This document shows positions 36,971 through 46,935 of a DNA stretch of 64,000 bases, in pieces. This stretch comes from Pedobacter zeaxanthinifaciens. GTDB lineage: Bacteria; Bacteroidota; Bacteroidia; Sphingobacteriales; Sphingobacteriaceae. Made by a program: the position numbers and the translations under genes. The notes beneath the pieces are model-generated. The model searched no databases. It had not been told where the DNA came from and saw only the letters and a list, made by a program, of their open reading frames with translations. Positions within the stretch are counted from its first letter, which is position 1, and each line of letters opens with the position of its first letter. The DNA lies in the NCBI RefSeq assembly GCF_003313335.1, contig NZ_QMHP01000009.1, forward strand, positions 1-64,000, given 5' to 3'.

Positions 36971-38389
36971 ATGAAACAACAATATATCAATGGAGAATGG
37001 CTTAATGCTGTAAACGGAAATACCTGGGATTTGATGAATCCGGCAACAGAAGAAATTATCTGCAAAATGCCTTATGGAAACGATCAGGATTTTCAGTTGG
37101 CAATGGAAGCAGCAGTTCCAGCTTTTAAAGAATGGAAAAAAACGACACCTTATTTTCGTGGAGATATTCTCAAAAAAACTGCAGATTATATTCGTGCAAA
37201 TGTCAAAAAATTTGCTGAAGAAACCATTTTAGAAACAGGAAAACCTAGAAATGAAGCGGAAGGAGAATGGTTGGTTTCTGCCAATTTATTTGAATGGTAT
37301 GCAGAAGAAGGAAAAAGAAGCTATGGAAGAGTAATTCCTACAAATCGTACAGATAAGCGTTCTCAGGTTATTTATCAACCTTTGGGTGTTGTAGGCGTTA
37401 TTACAGCGTGGAATTTTCCGGCATATAATCCTGCAAGAGCTGTTGCAGCAGCTTTGGCTGCAGGTTGTTCCGTTATTTTAAAAGGTTCTGAATTTACACC
37501 AATGAGTGCCTGTAATATTGCAAAAGCATTGCACGAATCTGGTCTTCCGAAAGGCGTTTTTAATCTGATTAACGGAGAATCTGACAAAATTGGAAATGCA
37601 ATGCTGGAACATCCCGAATTATCAAAAATCAGTTTTACAGGAAGCACCAGAGTTGGAGAAATTTTGATGAACGGAGCAAGTAAAACTCATACTAAATTGT
37701 CTTTGGAATTGGGAGGAAACGCTCCTGTGATTATAGAAGATGATGTGGATGTGAAGGAAATAGCAAAACAAGCCGTTATTGCAAAATTGCGAAATTGCGG
37801 ACAGGTTTGCGTTGCTCCGCAAAGATTCTATATCAGTCAAAATATTTACCAAGATTTTATTTCTGAAGCTACAAATACGCTCAGAACAATAAAAACCGGT
37901 CTCAATACAGGAAATGAACTGCTTTTAGGACCTCTAATTAATCAAAAACAGCAGAATCATATTCTCGGTTTGGTAGAAAAAGCTAAAAATGAAGGCGCAA
38001 ATATGACTATTGGTGGCGAAAAATCTGAGAAAGGTTTTTTTCTGGAGCCTATTCTTTTAGAAGCTAAACAAGAACACAGTTTTATAAAAGAAGAAACTTT
38101 CGGGCCTATTCTTATTGCCATTCCTTTTGAAAACAAAGAGCAGGCTTTGGAATGGGCAAATGATACAGAATACGGTCTTGCAAGTTATGTTTTTACCGAA
38201 AGTCTGAAAAAAGCAAATTATTACGCAGAAAATCTGGAATTCGGGATGGTTGGAATTAATGAATGGGCGGCTCACGGAACAGAAGTTCCTTTTGTTGGGA
38301 TAAAAAGTAGTGGTTTAGGTCACGAATCTGGAGCTGAAGGTTTAAAAGAATACCTCGAAATGAAACTCATCAGTTATGGTGGAATGTAA
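36971..38389 (+). CDS. Aldehyde dehydrogenase (succinate-semialdehyde type)
   Basis: The 472-residue NAD(P)-dependent enzyme has the N-terminal INGEWLNAVNGNTWDLMNPATEE, the Rossmann entry TAWNFPAYNPARAVAAALAAGCSVILKGSE, the general base glutamate in LELGGNAPVIIEDD and the nucleophile cysteine in NCGQVCVAPQRFY. EWAAHGTEVPFVGIKSSGLGHESG near the end is a common SSADH-type pattern. It probably oxidises succinate semialdehyde or a homologue formed by the adjacent aminotransferases. Tight spacing to both neighbours supports one operon. Confidence 0.9.
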   Translation: MKQQYINGEWLNAVNGNTWDLMNPATEEIICKMPYGNDQDFQLAMEAAVPAFKEWKKTTPYFRGDILKKTADYIRANVKKFAEETILETGKPRNEAEGEWLVSANLFEWYAEEGKRSYGRVIPTNRTDKRSQVIYQPLGVVGVITAWNFPAYNPARAVAAALAAGCSVILKGSEFTPMSACNIAKALHESGLPKGVFNLINGESDKIGNAMLEHPELSKISFTGSTRVGEILMNGASKTHTKLSLELGGNAPVIIEDDVDVKEIAKQAVIAKLRNCGQVCVAPQRFYISQNIYQDFISEATNTLRTIKTGLNTGNELLLGPLINQKQQNHILGLVEKAKNEGANMTIGGEKSEKGFFLEPILLEAKQEHSFIKEETFGPILIAIPFENKEQALEWANDTEYGLASYVFTESLKKANYYAENLEFGMVGINEWAAHGTEVPFVGIKSSGLGHESGAEGLKEYLEMKLISYGGM

Positions 38390-38515
38390 TATTTTTTTGG
38401 AAAAATAAAATCAACATTTAGTAAATGTAATGTATTGATATTTAATTATTTAAAACACTTACAACCACTCTCATTCAATTTTAAAATAAAAGAAGAAAAA
38501 ATAGAAATAGATACA

Positions 38516-41404
38516 ATGGAAAACGAGTCAAAATCAGTAAGTCCTTCCTTTTCTGTAGAAGAGGCTGGTTTTGTGCTGAAAAAATTCTGGAATATTGAAA
38601 GTAGTTTTAAACCGTTGGACAGTTATTTAGACCAAAATTTTTTGATTAAAAGCATCGAAGGGAAAAAATATGTTCTAAAAATAGCAAACATTAACTCTGC
38701 ACAAGACGAACTGGATTTGCAGAACAAAGCCTTGCTTTTTCTTCAAGCTAAGCAAATTCCGAAATTGCTACATTCTCTTGATGGTCAGGCAATGATAAAC
38801 CATCACTCTCATTGGTGGCGAGTTTTGGAATTTATAGAAGGAAAAATGCTTTCAGATGTTCCTTTTCATTCAGATGTATTACTGAAAAACATTGCTGAGT
38901 TTTCCGCTAATCTTTCGGTGCAGCTTTCCCAATTTTCTCATAAAGCGGCGGAAAGATTTATACAATGGGATTTGCAACAGGCAACAAAACTTATCAAAAG
39001 TTGGATCGATTATTTTGAGGATCCTGTTTTGAAAGAACAAATACTAAATATAGCAGATCTTTTTGAAGCAAAAAAAGATGAAATTCAAAATCTTAGAAAA
39101 AGTATTGTTCACGGCGATCTTACACGGTACAATATTTTATTAGATGATGATGGAAAAGATATTTCTGGGATTATAGATTTTGGGGATATTTGTATGTCTT
39201 GGTCTGTAAGTGAAGTTGCGGTTTTGCTTTTAGAATCCATCATTACAGGTTCTAAAACCCCATTTTCTGATGCGCATAAAGTACTGAAAATCTATCACAA
39301 TATTTTTCCTATTACCGAAAAAGAAGCTCGTTTACTTTTTAGTTTCATCAAGCTGAGATCTGCAATTATTGTTTGTGCGTGTGCAAGACAGCTCAATATG
39401 GATCCGCAGAATTTATATATCAAAAAACAGTTTGAGGTAGATGCAAAAGTATTTCAAAATCTTTTAGAATACGACGAAAATTTTGTTACAGCTTTGCTGA
39501 TGGATGCTTGTGGATATACATTTTTTAAGATAAAAGACAACAGAAAAACAGCATCATATCTTGTAGAAACTGATGATTTTCAGATGATAGACATTTCGCC
39601 AAAATCAGATATTTATGATGATGGAGCGTGTGAAAATCCGAGACTTTTTTTCAGGAATATACAGCATAAACTGCATCACAATTTCGGATATACAGCATAC
39701 TTTTCGCCATTTATTTCTTTTGGAGAAAACAACGACACGGAACAAGCTACCATTGCATTAGGAAGCTACGTTTTTTTACCAGAAAATGCTGTGCTAAAAG
39801 CACCTTCAAAACTTACTTTTATAGCTCAAACAGACAAAAGATCTACCTTTTTGGCAGAAGATATTTATCTTCATATTGATGGAATCGAGCATCAATTAAA
39901 AATAAATGAAACGGTTTCGGAAGGTGCAGAACTTGGAAAAGTAATGTCTGTTTCTGCAGAAAGTCTGTTTCCTTCGCATGTATTTATTCAGTTGGATAAA
40001 TCTGGAAAAGCACCAATGTTTTGTAAACCAAGCGAAAAGAAAGGTTGGCAATTAATTTGTGAAGATCCACTTTTTCTTATTGGGAAAATTTCTGGTAAAT
40101 TTCTGGAAAATACAGATCATCTATTGTTAAAACGCCAAACATTTATTCAGCAATCGCAAGAGTATTATTACCAAAAACCAATGAATTTGGTAAGAGGCTG
40201 GAAACAATATCTTTATGATGAAAACGGACAAGTGTATTTGGATGCCATCAATAATGTAACCCATATTGGACATTCGCATCCTAAAATTACAGAAACTGCT
40301 GTAAATCAATTAAAAAAACTTAACACCAATGCACGTTTTCTCTATAAAGAAAATATAGCATACGCAGAAAAATTGCTTTCGTTTTTTCCGCCGTCTTTGC
40401 AAGTCATTTTTTTCACTTGCACAGGAAGCGAAGCGAATGATTTGGCACTTAGATTGGCAAGATGTTACACTAGCGAACAAGATGTGATTGTAATAGACGG
40501 AGAATATCACGGCAATACAACCGCAGTTGATGAAATCAGTACTTGTTTGATGGATAATCCAACCGCCTCGAAATCAAAGCGTTCTTTTACGCATCCACTT
40601 ATTCAGCCAAATACATTTCGTGGAAAATATCGAGAAAATAGTACAGATGTAGCTCAGTTGTATGCTAATGATGTAACGGAAAAAATTAATGAAATAAAAT
40701 CGCTTGGAAGAAATGTAGCAGCTTTTATTTCAGAATCTTTATTGGGTTCTGGCGGTGGTGTAGAAATGCCAAAAACTTATCTGAAAAAAGTCTATGAAAC
40801 AGTAAAAAAAGCAGGAGGAGTTTGTATTGCAGATGAAGTTCAGATTGGTTTTGGAAGAATGGGAACTCATTTTTGGGGATTCGAAAAAGAAGGTGTTTTG
40901 CCAGATATTGTTACGTTGGGAAAACCTATGGGAAATGGCTATCCAATTTCTGCGGTGGTTACTACCAAAGAAATTGCAAATGCTTATCAAAAAAAATACA
41001 CCTATTTCAATACCTATTCCGGAAATGCAGTTGCCTGCGAAATCGCTTCTACTGTTTTGGATGTGATACAAGAAGAAAAACTTCAGGAAAATGCACTGCA
41101 AACAGGAGAATATCTGAAAAACGAATTAAAAAAACTAATTGCAGACTACAATTCTGTAGGTGCTGTTTACGGACACGCAATGTATTTGGGAGTAGATATT
41201 GTGAAAAACAAAAAAACACGAGAACCAGACAGTTCCAAAGCATTGTTAATTTGTGAAGCAATGAAACAAAACGGGATTATTATCTATCCGACTGGAGATT
41301 TTTATAATATTCTGAAAATAAAACCACCAATGTGTTTTTCTCAGCAAGATGTTGATTTTTTAGTAGGAAAACTTAGAGAAATTCTATCGATAATGGATAA
41401 CTGA
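38516..41404 (+). CDS. Three-domain kinase, M23-like and phospholyase-type aminotransferase fusion
   Basis: This 962-residue protein has an APH/choline-kinase-like domain at about 1-330 with the catalytic HGDLTRYN (199-206) and the metal motif IDFGD (220-224). A peptidase-M23-like beta domain follows at about 385-525, without an evident zinc-binding His/Asp set. A class III aminotransferase domain spans 545-962 with IADEVQIGFGRMG and the lysine in GKPMGNGYPISAV. That lysine motif matches ammonio-phospholyases (ethanolamine-phosphate or 5-phosphohydroxylysine lyase). The protein could phosphorylate an amino alcohol and then eliminate phosphate and ammonia to give an aldehyde. From memory, similar fusions led others to link hydroxylysine kinase with such lyases. 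The frame is open to 38435, but the ATG at 38516 begins the conserved part. Confidence 0.88.
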   Translation: MENESKSVSPSFSVEEAGFVLKKFWNIESSFKPLDSYLDQNFLIKSIEGKKYVLKIANINSAQDELDLQNKALLFLQAKQIPKLLHSLDGQAMINHHSHWWRVLEFIEGKMLSDVPFHSDVLLKNIAEFSANLSVQLSQFSHKAAERFIQWDLQQATKLIKSWIDYFEDPVLKEQILNIADLFEAKKDEIQNLRKSIVHGDLTRYNILLDDDGKDISGIIDFGDICMSWSVSEVAVLLLESIITGSKTPFSDAHKVLKIYHNIFPITEKEARLLFSFIKLRSAIIVCACARQLNMDPQNLYIKKQFEVDAKVFQNLLEYDENFVTALLMDACGYTFFKIKDNRKTASYLVETDDFQMIDISPKSDIYDDGACENPRLFFRNIQHKLHHNFGYTAYFSPFISFGENNDTEQATIALGSYVFLPENAVLKAPSKLTFIAQTDKRSTFLAEDIYLHIDGIEHQLKINETVSEGAELGKVMSVSAESLFPSHVFIQLDKSGKAPMFCKPSEKKGWQLICEDPLFLIGKISGKFLENTDHLLLKRQTFIQQSQEYYYQKPMNLVRGWKQYLYDENGQVYLDAINNVTHIGHSHPKITETAVNQLKKLNTNARFLYKENIAYAEKLLSFFPPSLQVIFFTCTGSEANDLALRLARCYTSEQDVIVIDGEYHGNTTAVDEISTCLMDNPTASKSKRSFTHPLIQPNTFRGKYRENSTDVAQLYANDVTEKINEIKSLGRNVAAFISESLLGSGGGVEMPKTYLKKVYETVKKAGGVCIADEVQIGFGRMGTHFWGFEKEGVLPDIVTLGKPMGNGYPISAVVTTKEIANAYQKKYTYFNTYSGNAVACEIASTVLDVIQEEKLQENALQTGEYLKNELKKLIADYNSVGAVYGHAMYLGVDIVKNKKTREPDSSKALLICEAMKQNGIIIYPTGDFYNILKIKPPMCFSQQDVDFLVGKLREILSIMDN

Positions 41405-41434
41405 TTTTAATTTAATACAAAAAGTAATATCAAT

Positions 41435-42880
41435 ATGTATTCAATGTATATTAACGGAGATTTTGTAAAAGCAAAATCTGGCAAAACGAGAGACATCATC
41501 AATCCAGCAAACGGAAAAGTGATGGCAACTGTTCCCGAAGCGCAACCAGAAGATGTTTTTGAGGCAGTAATTGCTGCAAGAGAAGCATTTGACGGACAAG
41601 AATGGTCTTCTAAAACCGCATTGGAAAGACAAGACCTTATGTTGGCACTTGCTCAGAAAATAAGAGATAAATTTGATTTTTTTGTAGAACTGGAAACTCA
41701 GAACAACGGAAAACCAAAAAGAGAAGCAGAATTTGATATTGATGACAGCATCAACTGTCTAAAATTTTATGCTGGTTTAGCAACCAAAATTCATGGGGAA
41801 ACAATGTCGGTTCCCGCCAATTCTTTTTCCTTTGTTACAAGAGAGCCAATTGGTGTTTGCGCACAAATTATTCCCTGGAATTTTCCTTTCCTGATGCTGG
41901 TTTGGAAGATTGCTCCAGCTCTTATCACAGGAAATACTGTGGTGCTGAAACCGTCGGAAATTACGCCGCTAACTGCATTAGAATTTGCAAAATGTTTTGA
42001 TGAAGTAGGTTTTCCGAAAGGCGTGTTAAACATCATTACTGGAGACGGAACTGTGGCTGGAAATGCACTGATTTCGGATACCAGAATCGATAAAATTGCA
42101 TTTACAGGAGGAACAAACACAGGCAAACATATTGCAAAAATTGCCGCCGAAAATCTTAAAAAAGTAACACTGGAATTGGGAGGGAAAAATCCTGTCATCA
42201 TTTTTGATGACGCCAATCTTGATCTTACCGTAGATTGGGCACTTTTTGCAGCATTTGCAAACAGCGGACAGGTTTGCACAGCCGGGAGCAGATTATTGGT
42301 TCACGCAGATATTTATGATGTTTTTGTACAAAAATTTGTAGAAGGCGCAAAAAAAATAAAACTAGGAAACGGACTTCTTTCAGAAACTACAATGGGACCA
42401 GTGGTTTCCAAAGCTCATTTTGATAAAATTATGAATTACATCCAAATAGGAAAATCCGAAGCAAATCTGGCATTTGGAGGAAATGGAAATTCCGAAAACG
42501 GATATTTTATAGAACCAACCATTTTTGTTGATGTAAAACCGTCTGATAGAATTGCAAAGGAAGAAATTTTCGGACCAGTGGTAGCTATCATGAAATTTGA
42601 ATCCGAAGAAGAAGCCATTCATCTAGCAAATGATACAGAATATGGTCTAGGTTTCGGAATTTTTACCCAAAATATTACAAAAGTTCACAGAATTAGCCCA
42701 AAAATAAAAGCCGGAATTGGCTGGGTAAACTGGTATCATCCAACTTTCAACGAAATGCCATGGGGAGGTTATAAACAATCTGGAACTGGTAGAGAATTAG
42801 GTTTGTATGGTATTGAAAATTATTTGGAAGTAAAACAAGTGAATATCAATCTGGATACAGATCCAGTTGGTTGGTATTAA
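41435..42880 (+). CDS. Aldehyde dehydrogenase (betaine/aminoaldehyde type)
   Basis: The 481-residue enzyme begins YINGDFVKAKSGKTRDIINPANGKV. It has PWNFPFLMLVWKIAPALITGNTVVLKPSE, the base in LELGGKNPVIIFDDA and the catalytic cysteine in NSGQVCTAGSRLLV, a pattern frequent in betaine- and aminoaldehyde dehydrogenases. GWVNWYHPTFNEMPWGGYKQSGTGRELG follows near the end. It directly follows the kinase-lyase fusion (30 bases) and so is the best candidate to oxidise the aldehyde that enzyme releases. Its stop codon overlaps the next gene by 14 bases. Confidence 0.9.
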   Translation: MYSMYINGDFVKAKSGKTRDIINPANGKVMATVPEAQPEDVFEAVIAAREAFDGQEWSSKTALERQDLMLALAQKIRDKFDFFVELETQNNGKPKREAEFDIDDSINCLKFYAGLATKIHGETMSVPANSFSFVTREPIGVCAQIIPWNFPFLMLVWKIAPALITGNTVVLKPSEITPLTALEFAKCFDEVGFPKGVLNIITGDGTVAGNALISDTRIDKIAFTGGTNTGKHIAKIAAENLKKVTLELGGKNPVIIFDDANLDLTVDWALFAAFANSGQVCTAGSRLLVHADIYDVFVQKFVEGAKKIKLGNGLLSETTMGPVVSKAHFDKIMNYIQIGKSEANLAFGGNGNSENGYFIEPTIFVDVKPSDRIAKEEIFGPVVAIMKFESEEEAIHLANDTEYGLGFGIFTQNITKVHRISPKIKAGIGWVNWYHPTFNEMPWGGYKQSGTGRELGLYGIENYLEVKQVNINLDTDPVGWY

Positions 42881-43970
42881 TAAAAATAGTCCATTGAAAT
42901 TATTTGAAGACATAAAAGTTGTTGAATTGGCTTCGGTTCTTGCAGGACCGAGTGTAGGTCGTTTTTTTGCTGAATTGGGTTCTAAGGTTTTTAAAATAGA
43001 AAATCCACTTACAGGAGGAGATGTTACACGTTCTTGGAAAACAGTTCATGAATCTGACTCTTCTGTTTCTGCTTATTTTTCGTCTGTAAATATTGGTAAA
43101 GAATCTGTTTTTTTGGATTTAACTCAAGAAAAAGATTTTGCCAGATTGATGGATTTATTATCAGATGCCGATGTTTTTTTGGTCAATTTTAAATATGGAG
43201 ATGCCGAAAAATTCAAATTAGATTACGAAACCATTCATAGATTTTTCCCAAAATTAATTTATGCAGAAATTAAAGGTTTTAATGATGATACCTCTCGTGT
43301 AGCTTATGATTTGGTATTGCAGGCAGAATCCGGTTTTATGTCTATCAACGGAGAAAAAAATGCACAGCCTCTTAAAATGCCTGTTGCTTTGATAGATATT
43401 TTAGCAGGACATCAGCTTAAAGAAGGTGTTTTAGTGGCACTTTTGGAGAGAATGAACACCAATTTGGGAGCAAAGGTTTCTGTTTCATTGTTAGATGCAG
43501 CCATTTCTTCTTTGGCAAATCAGGCAAGTAATTATTTGATGACCAATCAATGCCCTACACAATTGGGAAGCTTGCACCCAAATATTGCGCCTTATGGTGA
43601 AATTTTCACATCGAATGACCAAATGCTGTTTACTTTGGCTATCGGAAGTGATAAACAATTCAATGCGCTTTGGGAAGCAATCAATATTCAGCATACTTCA
43701 AAAGAACCTTTTGAGACCAACCAAAAAAGAGTCAGCAACAGAACACAGCTTTTTGAAATTTTGCAAAACCGCATCAAGTCATTAAAATTTTCTGAAATAG
43801 AAAAATTATGCTTGGATCAGAATATTCCTTTCGGGAAAATAAATTCGGTAAAAGAAGTATTGGATAATCATAAAAATCAACACTTGATTGTAGAAGAAAA
43901 ATATCAGAATACAATTCTAAAAGCCGTAAAACAAAACGTATTTATTATAAATCAAAGAAAAAATGTTTAA
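42867..43970 (+). CDS. Family III CoA-transferase (CaiB/BaiF-like)
   Basis: The 367-residue protein belongs to the CaiB/BaiF group: VVELASVLAGPSVGRFFAELGSKVFKIENPLTGGDVTR at the start, and the likely catalytic aspartate in VAYDLVLQAESGFMSINGE. It probably moves CoA from a donor such as succinyl-CoA to an acid made by the neighbouring aldehyde dehydrogenases. At 367 residues it is slightly shorter than typical members (about 390-410). It overlaps both neighbours (14 bases before, 8 after), which indicates translational coupling. Substrate unknown. Confidence 0.88.
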   Translation: MVGINKNSPLKLFEDIKVVELASVLAGPSVGRFFAELGSKVFKIENPLTGGDVTRSWKTVHESDSSVSAYFSSVNIGKESVFLDLTQEKDFARLMDLLSDADVFLVNFKYGDAEKFKLDYETIHRFFPKLIYAEIKGFNDDTSRVAYDLVLQAESGFMSINGEKNAQPLKMPVALIDILAGHQLKEGVLVALLERMNTNLGAKVSVSLLDAAISSLANQASNYLMTNQCPTQLGSLHPNIAPYGEIFTSNDQMLFTLAIGSDKQFNALWEAINIQHTSKEPFETNQKRVSNRTQLFEILQNRIKSLKFSEIEKLCLDQNIPFGKINSVKEVLDNHKNQHLIVEEKYQNTILKAVKQNVFIINQRKNV

Positions 43971-45315
43971 AACTATAAATCCTTACACGCAGGAATTGCT
44001 TGCAGAATATCCTATTCTTTCGCAAAAGGAATTAGATGCTAAACTAGCACTATCTTCTAAAGCTTTCCAGTTTTGGAAAAATACCACCTTCCAATATCGT
44101 GCAGATATTCTTAAAAGAGCTGCTCAAATTTTATTGAGAGATAAAGAAAAATTTGCTCTAACAATTACCTTGGAAATGGGAAAAATATTGCCGGAATCCA
44201 GAGCAGAAATAGAAAAATCTGCAGGAAACTGTGAGTTTTATGCCAATAATGCTGAGCAATTTTTACAAGACACTCCTGTTGAAATGGGCTTGTATAAAAG
44301 TGTAATTACCTATCAACCAATTGGTGCTGTTTTCGCCATTATGCCGTGGAATTATCCTTTTTGGCAAGTAATTCGGTATATAGCACCTTGTTTAATGGCG
44401 GGAAATGTGTCATTACTAAAACACGCTCCCAATGTTTTGGGTTGTGCAACGCATCTGGAAGATATTTTTTTAGAAGCTGGTCTTCCAGAAGGCGTTTTTC
44501 AATCAATTACAATAGATATTCCGCAAGTAGAACAGGTAATTGCCAATGATGTTGTGCAGTTGATAACGCTTACAGGAAGCGAAGCAGCTGGATCTGCAGT
44601 TGCTGCATTGGCAGGAAAACATATTAAAAAATCCGTAATGGAATTGGGCGGTTCAGATGGATTTATCGTATTGAATGATGCCGATCTGGAACTTGCTGCC
44701 ACTGTTGCCACACAATCCCGAATGATGAATGCTGGCCAAGCCTGCATCTGTGCCAAAAGATTTATTGTGGTAGAAGATGTCGCCAATGATTTTTTAGATA
44801 AATTTTCTCAAAAAATATCAAAGTTAAAACAAGGAAATCCTTTGGAAGAGGGCATAAATATGGGGCCACTTGCCAGAATAGATTTGGCCGATAATTTGTC
44901 TCATCAGTTGCAAAAATCTATTTCGCAAGGCGGAATATTGAAACTGGGAGGAAATCAGGATCAATGCAATTTCCAACCTACTTTATTAGACGGAATTTCT
45001 GCTGATAACATTGTGTTTCAGCAAGAAACTTTTGGTCCTTTAGCAACTGTTATCCGTGCAAAAAACGAGCAGCATGCCATAGAACTTGCCAATAATCATA
45101 GATACGGATTGGCTTGTGCTTTATGGACTAAGGATTTGGAAAAAGCATCACATTTGGCAAGACAAATAGACAGCGGAAATGTATTTGTAAACTCATTGGT
45201 TCGGTCAGATTCCAGATTGCCTTTTGGAGGTATCAAGAAATCTGGATATGGAAGAGAGTTGGGAGAATTGGGAATAAAAGAGCTTTGCAACATTAAATCA
45301 ATCGTGATAGAATAA
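43963..45315 (+). CDS. Aldehyde dehydrogenase (third rightward copy)
   Basis: The 450-residue enzyme is shorter than its paralogues because the usual N-terminal loop is reduced (it begins MFKTINPYTQELLAEYPILSQKEL). It keeps PWNYPFWQVIRYIAPCLMAGNVSLLKHAPNV, the base in MELGGSDGFIVLNDAD and the catalytic cysteine in NAGQACICAKRFIV. The style fits NAD-dependent succinate-semialdehyde dehydrogenases of the short GabD-like group. An 8-base overlap with the CoA-transferase suggests a shared substrate chain: aldehyde, acid, CoA ester. Confidence 0.9.
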   Translation: MFKTINPYTQELLAEYPILSQKELDAKLALSSKAFQFWKNTTFQYRADILKRAAQILLRDKEKFALTITLEMGKILPESRAEIEKSAGNCEFYANNAEQFLQDTPVEMGLYKSVITYQPIGAVFAIMPWNYPFWQVIRYIAPCLMAGNVSLLKHAPNVLGCATHLEDIFLEAGLPEGVFQSITIDIPQVEQVIANDVVQLITLTGSEAAGSAVAALAGKHIKKSVMELGGSDGFIVLNDADLELAATVATQSRMMNAGQACICAKRFIVVEDVANDFLDKFSQKISKLKQGNPLEEGINMGPLARIDLADNLSHQLQKSISQGGILKLGGNQDQCNFQPTLLDGISADNIVFQQETFGPLATVIRAKNEQHAIELANNHRYGLACALWTKDLEKASHLARQIDSGNVFVNSLVRSDSRLPFGGIKKSGYGRELGELGIKELCNIKSIVIE

Positions 45316-45354
45316 AAAAAAACAGCAATAAAAAAACTTCACACTACCTAATTT

Positions 45355-46917
45355 ATGGCACATTCATCTTTACTCAACTCTTTGCTGGGCTATTATAGAA
45401 AAGCCTTGCTAGAACTCAAAAAAGAAAACCCGGATTTAGTAAACGGTTATCTTGAAAATTATAATCGCAGAAAATTTCTTAAAATTTCAGCATTAGCAAC
45501 AGGAAGTTTAGTGGTTGCACCTGCACTCATTAATTTTTCTTGCAAAGAAAAACTGAGCGAAGATGATTTTGTGGCAATTTTAGGGGGAGGAATTGCCGGA
45601 CTTTCTGCAGCTTATGAACTCCAAAAAATGGGAATTCCATTCAAGGTTTTTGAAGCGGATAAAAGAACTGGAGGAAGAGTAAAAACAAAAAGAGATTTCA
45701 TTAATGGACTTACCACAGATTGCGGCGGAGAGTTTGTAGATACTACACACGCCGATCTTCTGACTTATCTTAGAGAATTTTCTATCTCTACGATAGATGT
45801 AAGAACAGATCAACTCATTAAAGATACTTTTTTCTACAACGGAAAAATTTATTCTGATGAGGAAGTGGTAAATGCTTACAAAAAAATCCTTCCGAAAATT
45901 ATAGAGGATCAAAATAAGTCTGAAAAAGACGTTGCTTATAACGAAACCATAGACAACACGCCTTTGGATAAGTATTTTGCATCTTTAGATGGCGATGAAT
46001 GGTTTATAAAATGCTTAGAAAAAGCATACGAATCTGAATACGGAGGAAATATAAGAGAGCAATCTGCAATCAATTTTCTAAGTATGATGCTGCAAGAGGT
46101 AGGAAAAACATTTGAAGTATTTGGAGTAAGTAATGAGGTTCTGAAAATAAAAGGTGGAAGCAGTACGCTTACGGAAGCTTTGGCAAAAAAAGTAAAAGAT
46201 CAGGTTTTCTTAGAACACAAATTACAAAAGGTTACAGAATCCAACGGAACATATTCTCTGCATTTTACTAATGGCAAAATCGTTTCTTCTAAATACGTTT
46301 TAATCACGATTCCGTTCACTATTCTCAAAGATATTCCGCTTGAACTTAAAAATATAACCGAAAATAAGAAGAATTGTATTCAAGAACTAGGTTATGGAAC
46401 CAACGTAAAACTTATACAAAAGTTCGATAAAAAAGTTTGGCGAGAAAAAGGATATCAAGGTTACTTATTTAATAATGTGATACATAACGGATTTGATAGC
46501 AGTCAGTTACAAAACGCCAGCATTTCGCAAGGTACTTATACTTTTTATTTTGGCGGAGATGATGCCATGAAACTTTGTCAAAAAGAGCAACTGCCAAGTT
46601 TACGAGAAAAATATATTGGTTATTTCGATACTATTTTTCCGGGAGCTATTGCTGCAACACAAAATCATTCCAAAGAAAACGACGGCTTTATATTTATGAA
46701 CTGGCCACTAAATCCGTTTTCTAAATGCAGCTATTCTTCCTTCAAACCAGGACAATGGACCAAGTACGGAGAAGAAGTTTCTAGGCCTATAGATAACGTT
46801 TATTTTGCTGGAGAACATTGCTCAGATGATTTTCAAGGCTTTATGAATGGTGCCATAGAAACAGCAAAAAAAGCAGTGCAAAATATCGCTTCATCTATTT
46901 CAAAAATCACAAAATAA
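45355..46917 (+). CDS. Exported flavin amine oxidase
   Basis: The 520-residue protein has the FAD-binding VAILGGGIAGLSAAYELQKMG and the C-terminal YFAGEHCSDDFQGFMNGAIETAKKA of the monoamine oxidase family. The N-terminus carries NRRKFLK at residues 36-42 followed by a hydrophobic stretch and FSC, so it looks like a Tat substrate and possibly a lipoprotein anchored outside the cytoplasm. Family members oxidise polyamines, tyramine or amino acids to aldehydes with release of ammonia and peroxide. An exported oxidase would supply aldehydes or aminoaldehydes to the periplasm. It lies 39 bases after an aldehyde dehydrogenase. Confidence 0.88.
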   Translation: MAHSSLLNSLLGYYRKALLELKKENPDLVNGYLENYNRRKFLKISALATGSLVVAPALINFSCKEKLSEDDFVAILGGGIAGLSAAYELQKMGIPFKVFEADKRTGGRVKTKRDFINGLTTDCGGEFVDTTHADLLTYLREFSISTIDVRTDQLIKDTFFYNGKIYSDEEVVNAYKKILPKIIEDQNKSEKDVAYNETIDNTPLDKYFASLDGDEWFIKCLEKAYESEYGGNIREQSAINFLSMMLQEVGKTFEVFGVSNEVLKIKGGSSTLTEALAKKVKDQVFLEHKLQKVTESNGTYSLHFTNGKIVSSKYVLITIPFTILKDIPLELKNITENKKNCIQELGYGTNVKLIQKFDKKVWREKGYQGYLFNNVIHNGFDSSQLQNASISQGTYTFYFGGDDAMKLCQKEQLPSLREKYIGYFDTIFPGAIAATQNHSKENDGFIFMNWPLNPFSKCSYSSFKPGQWTKYGEEVSRPIDNVYFAGEHCSDDFQGFMNGAIETAKKAVQNIASSISKITK

Positions 46918-46935
46918 TCATTAATAAAATAACCT

